A stretch of DNA of 64,000 nucleotides from NCBI GenBank assembly GCA_040357565.1, contig JBDODJ010000028.1; one strand, given 5' to 3'. The notes beneath the pieces were generated by a model that saw only the letters and a list, made by a program, of their open reading frames with translations, did no database searches and was not told the DNA's origin. Shown here in pieces: positions 52,813-64,000 of the stretch. A program made the position numbers and the translations under genes. The DNA comes from Cercozoa sp. M6MM. Its lineage: Eukaryota; Endomyxa: Ascetosporea. Position 1 is the stretch's first letter. Every line of letters starts with the position of its first letter.

Positions 52813-53652
52813 ATGGTGATGCGCCGTGTTTCCGAGCCGCAGCACTACATATCACTGGATGCACGTGCGAGTATAAGCAAGACGCGTACCCCACCTGGCC
52901 AAGAGCGCTATTCGTCTTCGGTGAAGGTAAAATGTTTTGGCGGGCTGGGGATTGCCTAACTTGAACATGGTTTAATTTGTGTGGCATGTTTTAGGCTGGT
53001 CTCGTTGTGTTGGGCCTACTGTGCGTGGGGATTTTCTTTCACGTGTTGTCTTCGCCTCTGTACGGGACCAACACGGTCAATCTGAACCAGCATGGAAACG
53101 GGGGTCTTCGCGATGTTGTCGACGGTGAACTGAACGATGGCTTTGACACCAACAACGAAAATGACGGCATGAACGTCGATGTGCCCAAGAAATTCGTAAA
53201 AGTGCTCCCTGCCACGACGCTCTTGGCCGAGCCACGCCTCCAAGTCCACGTTCAGTCGAGTCGCCAGAGCATGGCCTCGAGCTCTCACTTTCGTGCACTT
53301 ATGGTGACAAGTGGTACTTGCTCTCATACCCTTACTTGACAGTTTCTGAACATACTGGCTGACGGTGTGTTTTCGCAGAAATGCACGGTAGCACCGACAA
53401 CCTGCGCAGTGAGATTGTTTTGCATGTCGGTGGTGGCTCGCTGTGTGGACACCACGGTTCAAAGCACACCGGCATTTCGAATGATGGTGTCAACTCGTAC
53501 TTTGACGATGGTACCATCGTGCTAATGCTTGGAGACGCCGTCTATGCGATGCAAACACCAACGTCAGAACTTTTGCATCGCTATGCGCTATCTGGTACGT
53601 GTGTCTGTGTCTGTGTCTGTGTCTGTGTCTGTGTCTGTGTGTGTGTGAGTGT

Positions 53653-53704
<52 letters not shown>

Positions 53705-54628
53705 CTGTTGCTTGGGTACAGAGTCGGCGTTCTGTGCTGCCGTTAAAAGCAAGTGGTACCACGATCCCTCCGTTGAGCACGAGGAGGAGCTTGCTACATG
53801 CCGTGCGCGGTTTCTGTGGAGCACTGACGACAACCTCGGCGCTTGGCTTACCGTATCGATACTGTTTGCTACCTTCTGTTTGTTTAATCCTACCCTCTTT
53901 TAAGCAGCGGTTGAGCAACGTTCCCTTTGTGTGCGGCGAACTACGCGCCTTTCGAGACAAGTACGGCGAAAACAGCGTTCCTCGCCTCTCGCGCATGCCA
54001 GCTCTCTCTGCGGTGGTGAGTTAAACTCTTCTTCTTGTACTCTTAATCGCTCGGAGAAAAGACTCTTGCGATATTAGAGCGAGGTGGACATGCGAAATTC
54101 GCTGAGTATTTCGTACCCAAGTGAAACCCCCGTCAACAGTCGCGGTTTCGTTCTCTCAGCTGCAGAGAAATTCGCTCCCGAGATTAGCGCACTTGTCGAC
54201 TTGCGGTACGTCCTTCTCTCATTCTTCTGCTTCTTTACTTGCAATACTAGGAGGTGCTGTAGTCAGTTGCCTGGAGTCCGTCTTTTTAAGAGCGCCGACG
54301 ATGAGATCGGTGGCATTGACGTTGAGGTCACCAACATGCTGTGGTTTCAGCGAGTCGAATCTGGTGCTGTAAGTTTGATCAGTTTGAAAATCTATGCGTA
54401 CGCGCGATGAAGTGCATTTGGCAGGCCCACCCGGACTACGATCGCCTTGTCAAACATAGGCGTGCTCTCGAGCAGATGCAAGACGCTGAGGAACAACAGG
54501 AAAAGCTAGAGAAAAAACGCAAGGTCGCTCAAATTGCACATGAAAACGACAATGGTGGTGCGAATGCAGATGAAGACGACGGGAAGCCAGCCAACGTGAA
54601 AAAGCCATGGGGGAAACCAGCGCCATAG
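52813..54628 (+). CDS. Type II (signal-anchor) membrane protein of unknown family
   Basis: Start ATG 52813: MVMRRVSEPQHYISLDARAS forms a basic cytosolic tail. A clean splice leads to a signal-anchor helix, AGLVVLGLLCVGIFFHVLSS. The large remainder is presumably lumenal or extracellular: VPKKFVKVLPATTLLAEPRL, STDNLRSEIVLHVGGGSLCG, NSYFDDGTIVLMLGDAVYAM, KSKWYHDPSVEHEEELATCR, VPFVCGELRAFRDKYGENSV, SLSISYPSETPVNSRGFVL, VEVTNMLWFQRVESGA. The C-terminal exon is a charged coiled coil (RALEQMQDAEEQQEKLEKKR) ending KKPWGKPAP at TAG 54626-54628. It has roughly 400 residues in about eight exons, one after a (GTGTCT)n/(GT)n intron. I do not recognise the family. Confidence 0.65.
53599..53702 (+). repeat. 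(GTGTCT)n followed by (GT)n, intronic
   Basis: Hexamer repeat to about 53642, then GT to 53702, in the unknown membrane protein gene. Confidence 0.9.
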
Positions 54629-54717
54629 CTACAGTTTTAGAACATCTAGTGTCACGTGGAATATAATAAATAGAAAAAACTGAATAAAAATAAATAACCA
54701 AACCTACACAAGATACT

Positions 54718-54797
54718 GTTAAAGTTGCGAATTTATTCTTCAGCTGTTAAAGTTTCTGTTCAGCTTTTACAGTTTCTGTGCTTTTAAAGTTTCTGTG
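54718..54797 (+). promoter_or_regulatory. Tandem imperfect repeats upstream of the NHE gene
   Basis: Four imperfect copies of a gttaaagtttctgt-type unit (gttaaagttgc, gttaaagtttctgt, tttacagtttctgt, tttaaagtttctgt) end 24 bp before the exchanger ATG. They are candidate promoter or 5' UTR elements. Confidence 0.4.
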
Positions 54798-54820
54798 TGT
54801 GTCAGCGTCTGCTTAAGACC

Positions 54821-56965
54821 ATGTCGGACGACGACACACACTTTGGGGACTCATCTACTTTGCTGGTGCATTTATGCTGGATTTTTTGTTGATAAAGCAG
54901 TGATTCATTGTTACATGTGCAATCTCGCTGCGGTAGGCCTCAGTAACGGCGCTGTTGTTGTGTGCCATCGTTATTGGAATCTGGATACACAATTTTTCGT
55001 TCAAATGGATCCACGAATCAGGCACTTCGATTGCTCTTGGCTTTGGGTATCTCTGTCTGTGTATGCAAGTGCGAACAGAGCGTTTTCTGACAAGTGCACG
55101 CGTAGGTTCGGCATGTTGGTGCACCATGTGATTCCAGACTCACCGCTCGCCAATCTCGATTTTTCTCACGACGTGTTCTTTGAGTTCTTCTTGCCGCCGA
55201 TCATTTTCTGCGCCGGGTACACGAGGAGTATATTCGCTCGCCCTTTTTTTCCTCCTTGCTTTAACCAATCCTTTTTGCCTCCCAGATACACTCTGCGAAA
55301 GCGCAACTTTTTTCGAAACATTCGAGTGGTACATATTGCCATACAAGTATGGCTACCTTCAACCATATTGATGGTTGGACGGAGTAGATCATGCTGCTCG
55401 GCGTGGTCTGTACGATCTTGCAGTTCGTGCTGCTTGGTGCTGGAGCCGCTTTGTTCAACGCCTGGGGACTTGCCAATACCGATGGTACTCTTTGCTGGAT
55501 ACCGAGGTTACCAGGGAGGGCGCAAAGGCAGCGAGTGAATTTAAAACCTTCCTGCAGCTGCGCCGAATGGACTGACTCCGGTCGAGTGCCTAGTGTTTGC
55601 CGTAGCTTGCACAACATGTGTTGTATCTGTGTGTATGTGTATATGTATGCGTGCGTGTATGTATATACCTATACGTATATGTGTTTATGTATTTGTGCAT
55701 GTCAGTGTGTCTGGCATATATGTAAATATACCAATACGTATATGTGTTTATGTATGTGTGTATGTCAGTGTGTCTGTGTATGCGTTAAATTTACAAGTAC
55801 GCGTAGTCCATCATGTCAGCCACGGATTCGGTTGCTGTGCTGTCGCTTCTTAAGCAGGAATCGCAACCCACTTTGTTCGGTATTCTGAGTGGCGAGGTAC
55901 CGTTGTGTCGTACTATAGAACACTGACCTACCTGCCTACGTGTGTGTGTGTGTGTGTGTGTGGTGTGTGTGTGTGTGTGTGGTGTGTGTGTGTGTGTGTG
56001 TGTTGGGATTGCACAGGCCATGGTGAACGACGCCGTGGCCATTGTGCTGTTCAAGAGGTACGGTTGGCATCTCTACTTGGCCGCTTCTCCTTTTGACTTC
56101 CCCCCCCCCCCCCCGTCACAGTATCACGAACGTCTCTGTGCGCAACGACCACCTTGCCATCACGTGGGTATGCACAATCTCCATACTCCAAGGAGTAAAT
56201 GTGCACTACTGTGCGACAAATACAGGGCTTTGTTGGCAACTTTATCGGCGAATTCTTGGCGCTTTTTTTCGGCTCGATCGCTCTCGGTCTCCTCTTTGGC
56301 TTGGGTACCTACCTATTGCTTTCCCTGGGGTCACACCCCTGCTAGCCTACTTGTAGTATGTGTCTATGTGTGTTTATGTGTATGTGCAGTGGCTAGCGCC
56401 TTCTTCTTTTGGCTGCGTGGTCCGCATAAGGTACCTGGCCGTGCCAGAAGCATGCATGGAACGCATAGATTTTTTGTGGAAACTGAGGTAGCCGCACGCG
56501 GCGCACGAAGTCGCAGCCGTGTTTTTCTTTGGGTTCACGTGCTACCTGTCGACCGAGGGTAGTAGACACTCACTCTCACTGCCTTATAAGTGCTTTACAT
56601 ACACGCAGTGTTCCACATGAGCGGCATCATTGCACTATTTGTCTGTGGCATCGGTACTGTCCAGTGCTGTTCTCTACCCTTACTGTCAGACTTATGTCAG
56701 GTGTGTGTGTGTGTGTGCGCAGTGATGAATCACTACATGAGTCACTCGCTCAGCGAGGATGGTCATCATGCCTCGGTACCTTTCGCACTGTGATCGCGAC
56801 TGTGCCGATTCGTGATGGAGTGAATGCTGACACAGTTCGCCTTCTTCAAGATCGTCGGCTTTATCGCAGAGACCTTTGTCTTTGTCGCTCTGGGATTCTT
56901 CCTGCCGCACTACATTGAGAGTAACAATTTAGACGTGACTGGCTTTGCCTGCTTCTACCCTGGAC

Positions 56966-56997
<32 letters not shown>

Positions 56998-58301
56998 AAT
57001 ATGTGTGCGTATGTGTTCTGGCAGTTGCGGATGGTAACTTCTCGTGGCCTTTCCTTGTGACCATGATTGGGTAGAACGTGTTCTAACTCCGTTGGATCCT
57101 CGGGGACAATAAGTGTGTTTGTCTTGTTGCGTGTGACACTGCAGCTACATTCTACTGACACGTGCTATCCTGGTGTTCGCCTTTGCCTACTTTTGTACTT
57201 TCATTTTTGTCTTGCGGTTGCTTTGGTTGTCGATGTGTGATTGTGGCAGTGGGCAATCTCGGAAAGAAACACTACCAGCGAGTGCTTATGCCGCAAGTGG
57301 TTGTGCTTATCTACAGGTACACTCGCCCTTCCACCTTCTCTGGTGTCATCTTCTATCCCCATTGATGCAAGTACAGTGGCTCCATTCGTGGCGTGATCGC
57401 CTTCGCTCTGTCGCAGGAAGTGCATCAGGAGCACTCCAACCTTATCGTACCTTCACATAAGATATATATATATATATAATATGTGTGTGTGTGTTTGTTT
57501 TTATTTGTTTTTTTGTTTTTGTTTTATTCAGATTTATATATTTATATATTCATAGATGTATTTTGCGCATGTGCACAGGTCACGATCACCTTCGGCATTG
57601 TGCTGGTACTTGGGCAGTGGAAATGTATGGCACAGTAGATTATTGCATGGCATGGGGACGAGAGTAGCTCACGACGCTGGTGGGAGGCACGTTCACGAAG
57701 CCACTGTTCAACCTGATCAACCTGCAAGCTGTAGCTACCTCCTTCTCTCTGACTTCCCTCTCTCGGCATAACATGATTGTTGTACAGGCGGCAGACAAGC
57801 AGTTGTGGCCTGAGGACGAGCCGACCTCCCCTGTGTGATCGCTCTGTGTGTATCTGTGTGTGGGTATGTGTGTGGGTATGTGTGTGTATGTGTTGTGTGT
57901 GTTTAACTAAACACCATAGGTGGCAGCCGTGCCACTATCATCGCCGCTCGACGAAGCTCTCCTGGGCGAGGCCGAGCCTTCTGTACCCGCTCAATACTTC
58001 TAGAAGCGCGCGCGCGTGTGTGTGTACGCGAGAATGTGCGCGCAGAGAAGAGTCTCGCGATGCAGGCGCTTCACGGAGGCGTTCAAGCGCTTCGACCGGC
58101 GCTTCGTGATGCCACTAGTGGGCGGCCAGAACATGCTGCCACGCAGTCAGGAGCGCTTCGAAGACGGCGACGACGCCGACTCGGACGTGTAGGCCAGTCC
58201 CCCAGCCTCTACCACCGTCACTCTGTGTGTGTAGAGGAGGCGAGTGGAACGTCCAGACGCGCTCCTTTGTGCAGCACTCACTTATTGTTCCGTACTGTTT
58301 G

Positions 58302-58362
<61 letters not shown>

Positions 58363-58462
58363 NNNNNNNNNNNNNNNNNNNNNNNNNNNNNNNNNNNNNN
58401 NNNNNNNNNNNNNNNNNNNNNNNNNNNNNNNNNNNNNNNNNNNNNNNNNNNNNNNNNNNNNN

Positions 58463-58534
<72 letters not shown>

Positions 58535-58730
58535 CATCGTCGCGTATTGTTGGCGCAGTGCACGCGAAACACCGACGTCTCACAGTGCCTCCTCACTGAT
58601 CGTACCAGTGCTTCAACTTCTTGTTTTCTGATTCCCGACTGCCGATGCACAGGGAGAGCGGTCGCTGCACAACGATTCGGACCTCGACGCCGACGACAGC
58701 TCTCCTGACATCTACTTTTCGGAGGATTAA
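54821..58730 (+). CDS. SLC9-like: Na+/H+ exchanger, SLC9/NHE (CPA1) family
   Basis: Exchanges Na+ (or K+) for H+ across membranes. ATG 54821 (MSDDDTHFGDSSTLLV). Membrane exons in order: HVIPDSPLANLDFSHDVFFE, FFEFFLPPIIFCAGYTLRKR, VVCTILQFVLLGAGAALFNA, then the family signature SATDSVAVLSLLKQE, ILSGE and MVNDAVAIVLFK (conserved Asp pair visible). These are followed by FIGEFLALFFGSIALGLLFG, VFHMSGIIALFVCGI, FKIVGFIAETFVFVALGFFL, VVVLIYSGSIRGVIAFALSQ and LVTTLVGGTFTKPLFNLIN. The cytosolic tail is RFTEAFKRFDRRFVMPLVGG, then after a repeat-filled intron GERSLHNDSDLDADDSSPDI ending at TAA 58728-58730. The usual FGES is SGEA here. The short acidic tail fits endosomal/organelle NHEs better than plasma-membrane NHE1. 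A 100-N gap lies in the last intron. Confidence 0.93.
55942..56003 (+). repeat. (GT)n with GGTG interruptions, intronic
   Basis: GT array split by two extra G; precedes the exon that encodes AMVNDAVAIVLF. Confidence 0.9.
56101..56114 (+). repeat. C14 homopolymer, intronic
   Basis: Fourteen consecutive C in an NHE intron. Confidence 0.9.
58308..58533. repeat. (CA)n array with a 100-N gap (58363-58462)
   Basis: CA on both sides of the gap in the last NHE intron. Confidence 0.95.
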
Positions 58731-59159
58731 ATTGAACTTTCGACCGCTCGTTTTAGGTATCCTACCCTACCGACAGACGAAGCAGCTTGCCGCGTCCGGC
58801 TCTCATCGAATGATGATTTGAATCAGAACCGAGCACCAAACAGTGCCACTGTAACGTAATTGCAAATTCTGTCAGTTCGTTGATTCAATTCGTCTTGCGT
58901 TGTCGTTTTACGTTTAGCCAACGTTCGGTTAACGGTAACCGAAAACGGCCCAGAACGGAACGAGAACTGAGCAAACTGAACTACCTGCGCATCACATGGA
59001 ATGATGGATCCATAAAACTAACGTAAGCCGACATCGCTTCTCGCGATTTAACTAGATCATAAATAAAACGACCGGACAGATACATACCGGCGTCGGAGAG
59101 ACGAGAAGGACTAATCGTCGATCGAGCAAGCGGGAACAAGTGGACTAGCACAGCGCAGT
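58731..59159. other. Convergent intergenic region
   Basis: Between the NHE and uS2m stops. It contains a small hairpin, cggttaacggtaaccg (58927-58942), and nothing else that I can name. Confidence 0.5.
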
Positions 59160-61585
59160 CTACTCCGGCACGGCGGCCTTCTGCTGCTGCTGCAACTCTT
59201 CGTTTGTGTAGAACTCGTCCATCTTGACAGCGCCGCCACGTTGCATGCGCAGCAGCTGCGCAGGGTGCTCGGCGCCGAGCTTCTCAAACTGGAGCTCAAT
59301 CTTTCTGAGACCTTTCTCGATACGACTGCGCTGCACGTCATCGCCGGCAAAACTCTTGCGCTGCGCGAGCAGTCGGCCATACCGTCGCACACCGCGCACG
59401 ACGTCGTTGTACTGACGCCTCGACTGCACACACCCCAGGCAATGAGAGACATAACAGCACTGTGCAGATCGGTATATGGACAGGGAGGGCACCTCGAAGA
59501 AACGCGAGGAGATGTTCGGCAGCACGTCGGCGTCCTTGGCCGGCGTGTACTTGGCGAGGTCCAGGTGCTCGCGCAACAGGTCGAGCTCGGCCTCACGACT
59601 GCGCGCGTGCTGCTGCAGCGTCTTGCGGACGGCCGCGGCCACGACATCGGTGTGCTCGGCGTCCCACTGCTCCGTCGTCATGTCGCCTTCGGCGGCAGTA
59701 ACGACGTCGTCGATGACGCTCGTGAAGGACAGGTTGCCCCGCTGCACCTCGGGCGCATCCATGACGCGTTCCGTGCGACTGCCGCTGCCACAGAAGAGTG
59801 CCGCCGGCGGTGCCGTGGCCATGCGCACCACGGCTGCTCGCTGCGTGAGCTGCGCCGTCGCTGGTGTCCTGAGCAATCGATTAGTGTCCACACACACACA
59901 CACACACACACCCACATACCCACACACTCACACACCCACACACCCACACACCCACATACTCACACACCCACACACATGTGAGATGTACATCTCATCGACA
60001 GACTGCGTGGTCGGCAGGTCAGCCGAGCGCGTGCGCACGTCGGCACCGTACTCGGAGAGCAGGTGCAACAACCGGTCGCCGTGCTGCGGACTCGCCTTGA
60101 GCAACGCGTCGTGGAAGCCGCTCGGCAGCGCGCGGTCGGCGGCGGCCAGCACGGCGCGGCGCCAGGCACGCTCGAGCGGCGAGAAACGCTCGTCGTACGC
60201 GACGCGTCGCACGGCGCCGTGGTGGTCCATGCCGAAGCTCTCGAGCACGACGCCGTCGCTGCGGCCGAGCTTGGCGTCGACCTCGCTGGCAGCGGCGGCG
60301 GCGAGACGAGCCGCCTGGGCCGTCGACTTAGGTCGTCGCGTCATGACGGGCAGCATGCCGCCCAGCGTCAGCGTCGACAGACTCGCTAAATCGCACGCGT
60401 TCGTCGGCGACGCCGTGCCCGTGGTCTGCGGCTCTTCCGATGACATGCGCTGCTGGCGCGCCGCTTCTGACCGCGCCGCCAGTGCCTGCACACAGTCGCA
60501 AGCACATATACACGTGTACATCTTGATACAGGGCACGCACCTCCGGACTGCCAGGCTCCATGCCGCTCTCGGTGTAGAGCACACCGTCACCATGGTCGAT
60601 GCTGCCCTCACTGGCGTCGAGCACGCGCGCGTCGGCCGTCGTGCAGAAGTGCTGTACCAGTGCCGAGGCCACGGCGGCGGCGTCGCTGCTCGACATGACG
60701 GTCTGCAGGTGCTCGTGCAGCTGCTGGCGCGCCTCGCTCGGCGCGAACGCCTCGTGCACCTGCTGCGCCAGGTCGTGCGCCGCCTTGACGGCCGGCTTGA
60801 CTACGAGGTTGCGCTCGAATCGCTCGCCGATGATGGCGCCCGAGTGTTTGTCCACCGTGTGCTCGGCACCCAGACCTGCAGCCACACATGCACATGCAGT
60901 ACAAGACAAGACAAGACAGGGGAAAAACAATGGCAGGGAAGGTGGCAGTACTCTTGGGCATGCTGGCACGGTTGCGCAGGTACTCCTTCATGGCGCGCGT
61001 GGCCACGGCATCCTGCGACTCCTCGAACGTCTCGGGTTCCTTCGACTCGTACACCGGGTCGAACGGCGTCTCGCTTGCGCCGGTTGCCTTCTTGGCACGC
61101 TGGCGGTCGGCCTGTCACACATACATACACATACACATACACACATACACACACACACACACACTTACACATACAAGGTAAACACACACAGACACACAGA
61201 CACACGCGCAGGTAGGGGCTGGGTGCAAACGTACATCGTCGCCCATGAGTTCGACGACCTCGTTGTCGACCGGGAGCTTGTAGGTAGCGTTGATCTTGTC
61301 ACCGTGCGTCTTGGCCTCGGCAATACCGCGCGCCAGCAAGTCCAGCACCGTGTAGACCGACTGCGGCGACGCCGTGTTGCACGGAATGGCGTACGTGATG
61401 GCACGCAGGTCGTCGTGTGCGTCAACGAGCGACACCACCGGGATGTGCGCCGATGCCGCCTCGCGCAGCAGCGACATCTTGCCGTGCCGGTCGGCCACGA
61501 CGATCACGTCGGGCGCCGTCTCCAGTCGCGAGAAATTAACCTCGGCCTCTGTGGGTGCTTCCTGTGCGCGCTTAATACATACAGC

Positions 61586-61636
<51 letters not shown>

Positions 61637-62745
61637 GCAGGGTACGGCCGTCTTCTGACGATGCTCGAGGGCCTCTTTGTAGCCGGCCCAGTTGGTGAAC
61701 ATGCCCGGCGTCCACCGGTCAGCCACGAAGGGCGCATCGATCGTACGCGACACGTAGCGCACCGAGCGCGCGCTCTGGTCCGACGTGCCGACGAACATGA
61801 TCGTGCCGCCGTTGCTTGTCACGTCTTGCAGAAAGCGAATGGTGCGACGTAGCGCTGCCACCGTGCGCGTCAGGTCGAACACTGCCAGGGAGGTGGTGGT
61901 ATAGGGAGAGGGGTCTACATATATTCGTATAGAGTACAACACACCAAGGTAGTCACCGCGCTGTCCGAGCAGGTACTCGACCATCTGCGGGTTCCACGAG
62001 TGGCGCGGCGACGCCCAGTGGCAGCCGCTCTCAATAAGCAGACGGTAGGTGGCCTGCTCCACCACGGCCGAGTCGCCCAGGTAGCGTCCGTTGCCGAGTT
62101 CCGATGCCACGAACTCGTCCTGCCATAGCAGCACATAGCAACATACGGTAGCAACAAAGCGTAGCAACAATTAACATAGCGACAGTCCCCAGGTACCGAG
62201 GTCTCCGGGTCGAGGTTGAGCGACTGGTGCCTCGAGTTGAGCACCGGGCCCGTGCGTGGGGCGATGCGCTGGTGCGGCGCGGCCGGCTTGTTGTGCAGAC
62301 CGTCATCGGGCTGCTGACCCTGGAAGTCGCGCAGTGCCTGCTCTGTCACGACGAACTGATCGGGCGCCTTGGCGTGCTCGGCCTCAATGTCCACGGGCGG
62401 GACGTCGGCGTACGGCGGGATCGACACCGAATCGATCGACGCACGCGGCAGCTGCGCCTGTTGGTTCGAATCCTCGTCCACTGTATCGTATATGAAGTGT
62501 GCAGACACGGAATATACATATAGACATATAAAAACATATATAAAATATACAAGACAGATACATAGCTGTACCTTCGACAGGATCGCTCTCGACACGGAGG
62601 GAAGCAAAGTGACGACGCGCAGTCGCTGAGTCCTCGAGTTCTTCGGCCAGCATGCGCGATAGCAGCGGCAGCTGCGAGGCCGGCAACTGGCGCACCGCGT
62701 GTCTACGCACACATTCGCATACACAGGCACAGACAGGCACAGACA

Positions 62746-62793
<48 letters not shown>

Positions 62794-62803
62794 NNNNNNN
62801 NNN

Positions 62804-62854
<51 letters not shown>

Positions 62855-64000
62855 TAGAGAGGCCGGTACTCGAGCTCAAGGAGCGTGCGTCGCTGCGTCT
62901 CCGTGGTGGTGACGCCGTGCGCGGCCGCGTTGGACAGCAGCATGTGCGAGAGCTGCGTGCGCACCTCCTCCAGCTGCGGCGCACTGGCCTCCTCGAGCAC
63001 CGGCTCGTCGCTTTCGCTCGGCACGACATCGAATGTCTCCAGCGCGTCCGACAACACCGCCGCCGCCGCCTGGCGGAAGCGCATGCCCTCACCTGCGGGG
63101 AAGCACCAAAGGAGTCACAAGGCATAGCTCACCCCCCTCCCCAAGGAGCATCAGAAGCCCACTGGGTACCAGCAGGGTCGGCTAGAACAAGGTGGTCAAT
63201 AGGCGCGTCGACAAGCCACTTGAGCGCCAACGTAAAGCTGTCGGGCGTCGGCAGGTCGGCGTACTTGATGCGCTGCATGGCCTGCTTGGTGCGCAGCTTG
63301 CCACTGCGCAGCGCACGCTTGTCCGACTCGTCGAGCAGCGAGATGCACATCTGCTCCTCAAGCAGGCGGCGCTGCGTGCCGTCAATGTCGCGCGGCAGGC
63401 CGAGCGCACGCCGTGCCACGCCGCGCAGATGCCGCAGCACGCGCGCCACCTCGTCGGCCGAGAGGACCTCCTGTCCGTTCAGCACGAAGGCACGGTTGTC
63501 GTTGGCAGCCTCGCCCAACTTGCGCAGACTCTCCGTCACGGTGCCGAGCTCGCGCTGCAGCATGTCCAGCTGCGCCGGCTCGTCGCGCAGCAGCCGCTCC
63601 AGGTCGCGCTCGCTCAGCAGAGCGCCCTCCTTGTGCTGCTCCTCCGAGTGCAGGAACATCAGCCAGTCCTGCTGACATGCAACGTTTAGTACATGTCCCA
63701 CACAGCCACCTCTCGGTATGGCAGGTAGGATAACACACCTCACGCGCGCGGATACGCTCCTCGTGCAGCGGCAGGTCGTAGTGCAGCGGGTCGGCCGACT
63801 CGCGCACCGACAGCGCCATGGCCGACGCGAGCACCTCGTCGACGGCCTGCGACTGCAAGTCGGCGTCCTTCTGCGAGGCCGCCGTGCCGAGCTTGTCGAA
63901 CGCAGCGTTGAGTGCAGCGCGCGCCTCCTCGACGCGCTGGCCCGTGTGTCCGAGAGCGGCGCCCTCGCGGCGCATCTTGTCGGCCACGTGCTGCACGTCG
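59160..64000 (-). CDS. MRPS2: Mitochondrial ribosomal protein uS2 with very long N- and C-terminal extensions (5' end outside window)
   Basis: uS2 is a small-subunit ribosomal protein. The core lies at about 62120-61236: YRLLIESGCHWASPRHSWNP, FDLTRTVAALRRTIRFLQDV, GGTIMFVGTSDQSARSV, DRWTPGMFTNW, APDVIVVADRHGKMSLLREA, IPVVSLVDAHDDLRAITYAI and PQSVYTVLDLLARGIAEAKT, all matching bacterial/mitochondrial uS2. Before it lie at least 500 residues of extension in the window (for example QDWLMFLHSEEQHKEGALLS, LDMLQRELGTVTESLRKLGE, LRTKQAMQRIKYADLPTPDS). After it come about 550 more (RFERNLVVKPAVKAAHDLAQ, RVAYDERFSPLERAWRRAVL, GVRRYGRLLAQRKSFAGDDV), ending QQKAAVPE at 59162-59160. About 13 exons are separated by short introns that often carry CA repeats. 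Frames stay open across every exon, so the extensions look genuine. Confidence 0.92.
59892..59978. repeat. (CACACCCA)-type repeat, intronic
   Basis: CA run followed by about eight cacaccca/cacactca units in a uS2m intron. Confidence 0.85.
61587..61634. repeat. (AC)n microsatellite, intronic
   Basis: AC run between the uS2 core exons ending HRQKT and beginning EAPTEAE. Confidence 0.95.
62746..62850. repeat. (CA)n array with a 10-N gap (62794-62803)
   Basis: CA on both sides of ten Ns in a uS2m intron. Confidence 0.95.

Noticed and set aside
62460..62475. tRNA T-loop-like ggttcgaatcc
   Set aside because: Lies inside a uS2m coding exon and has no surrounding cloverleaf.

Overview
This is nuclear DNA from a eukaryote, probably a gene-dense microbial eukaryote (protist); the lineage cannot be fixed from the window. 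Evidence: many short introns (mostly about 40-110 nt) with GT..AG ends, standard genetic code, typical eukaryotic proteins (VPS13, DDX3-type helicase, YIPF, NHE exchanger, RhoGAP, nucleus-encoded mitochondrial uS2) and very abundant intronic microsatellites. Six N runs (10 or 100 bases) are scaffold gaps, and at least five of them interrupt CA/GT arrays. No rRNA, tRNA, CRISPR or operon was found.

Layout. 1-238: last exon of a plus-strand gene. 445-861: copy A of a dispersed repeat. 1249-19153 (minus): one very large VPS13/chorein-type lipid-transfer gene filling almost a third of the window. 19665-20401 (plus): cyclophilin PPIL3. 20645-21491 (minus): small membrane protein. 21542-22565 (minus): membrane-anchored RhoGAP. 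22751-23861 (plus): OXNAD1-like oxidoreductase. 24310-27561 (minus): multi-pass MFS-like transporter. 28004-28793 (minus): unrecognised gene. 28854-29131 (plus): broken 3' end of CCT-gamma, abutting copy B of the dispersed repeat (29141-29738). 30287-33082 (minus): coiled-coil protein with an acidic/basic tail.

33215-34269 (plus): YIPF5-type Golgi membrane protein. 35100-37857 (minus): DDX3/Ded1-type helicase with added WW and RS modules. 38162-40224 (plus): GatA. 40703-43243 (minus): UBZ4 zinc-finger locus. 43447-45655 (plus): RING-CH-like membrane protein. 45925-49737 (minus): ankyrin-repeat protein. 50505-52455 (minus): mitochondrial acetyl-CoA acetyltransferase. 52813-54628 (plus): unknown type II membrane protein. 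54821-58730 (plus): Na+/H+ exchanger. 59160-64000 (minus, 5' end outside the window): mitochondrial ribosomal protein uS2 with very large N- and C-terminal extensions.

The genes are not a pathway. Three serve mitochondria (GatA, uS2m, thiolase) and several act in membrane traffic or transport (VPS13, YIPF, NHE, transporter). Neighbours are often head-to-head with 130-520 bp between starts, suggesting shared promoters. The most unusual items are: (1) two copies of a repeat that differ by inversion of two internal modules, one of them bracketed by inverted copies of the CCT-gamma 3' end; (2) the hugely extended uS2m; (3) the WW-RS-DDX3 fusion; (4) a conserved 31-bp intron-like repeat. Exon joins were made by eye from splice consensus and reading frame, so internal boundaries carry uncertainty.
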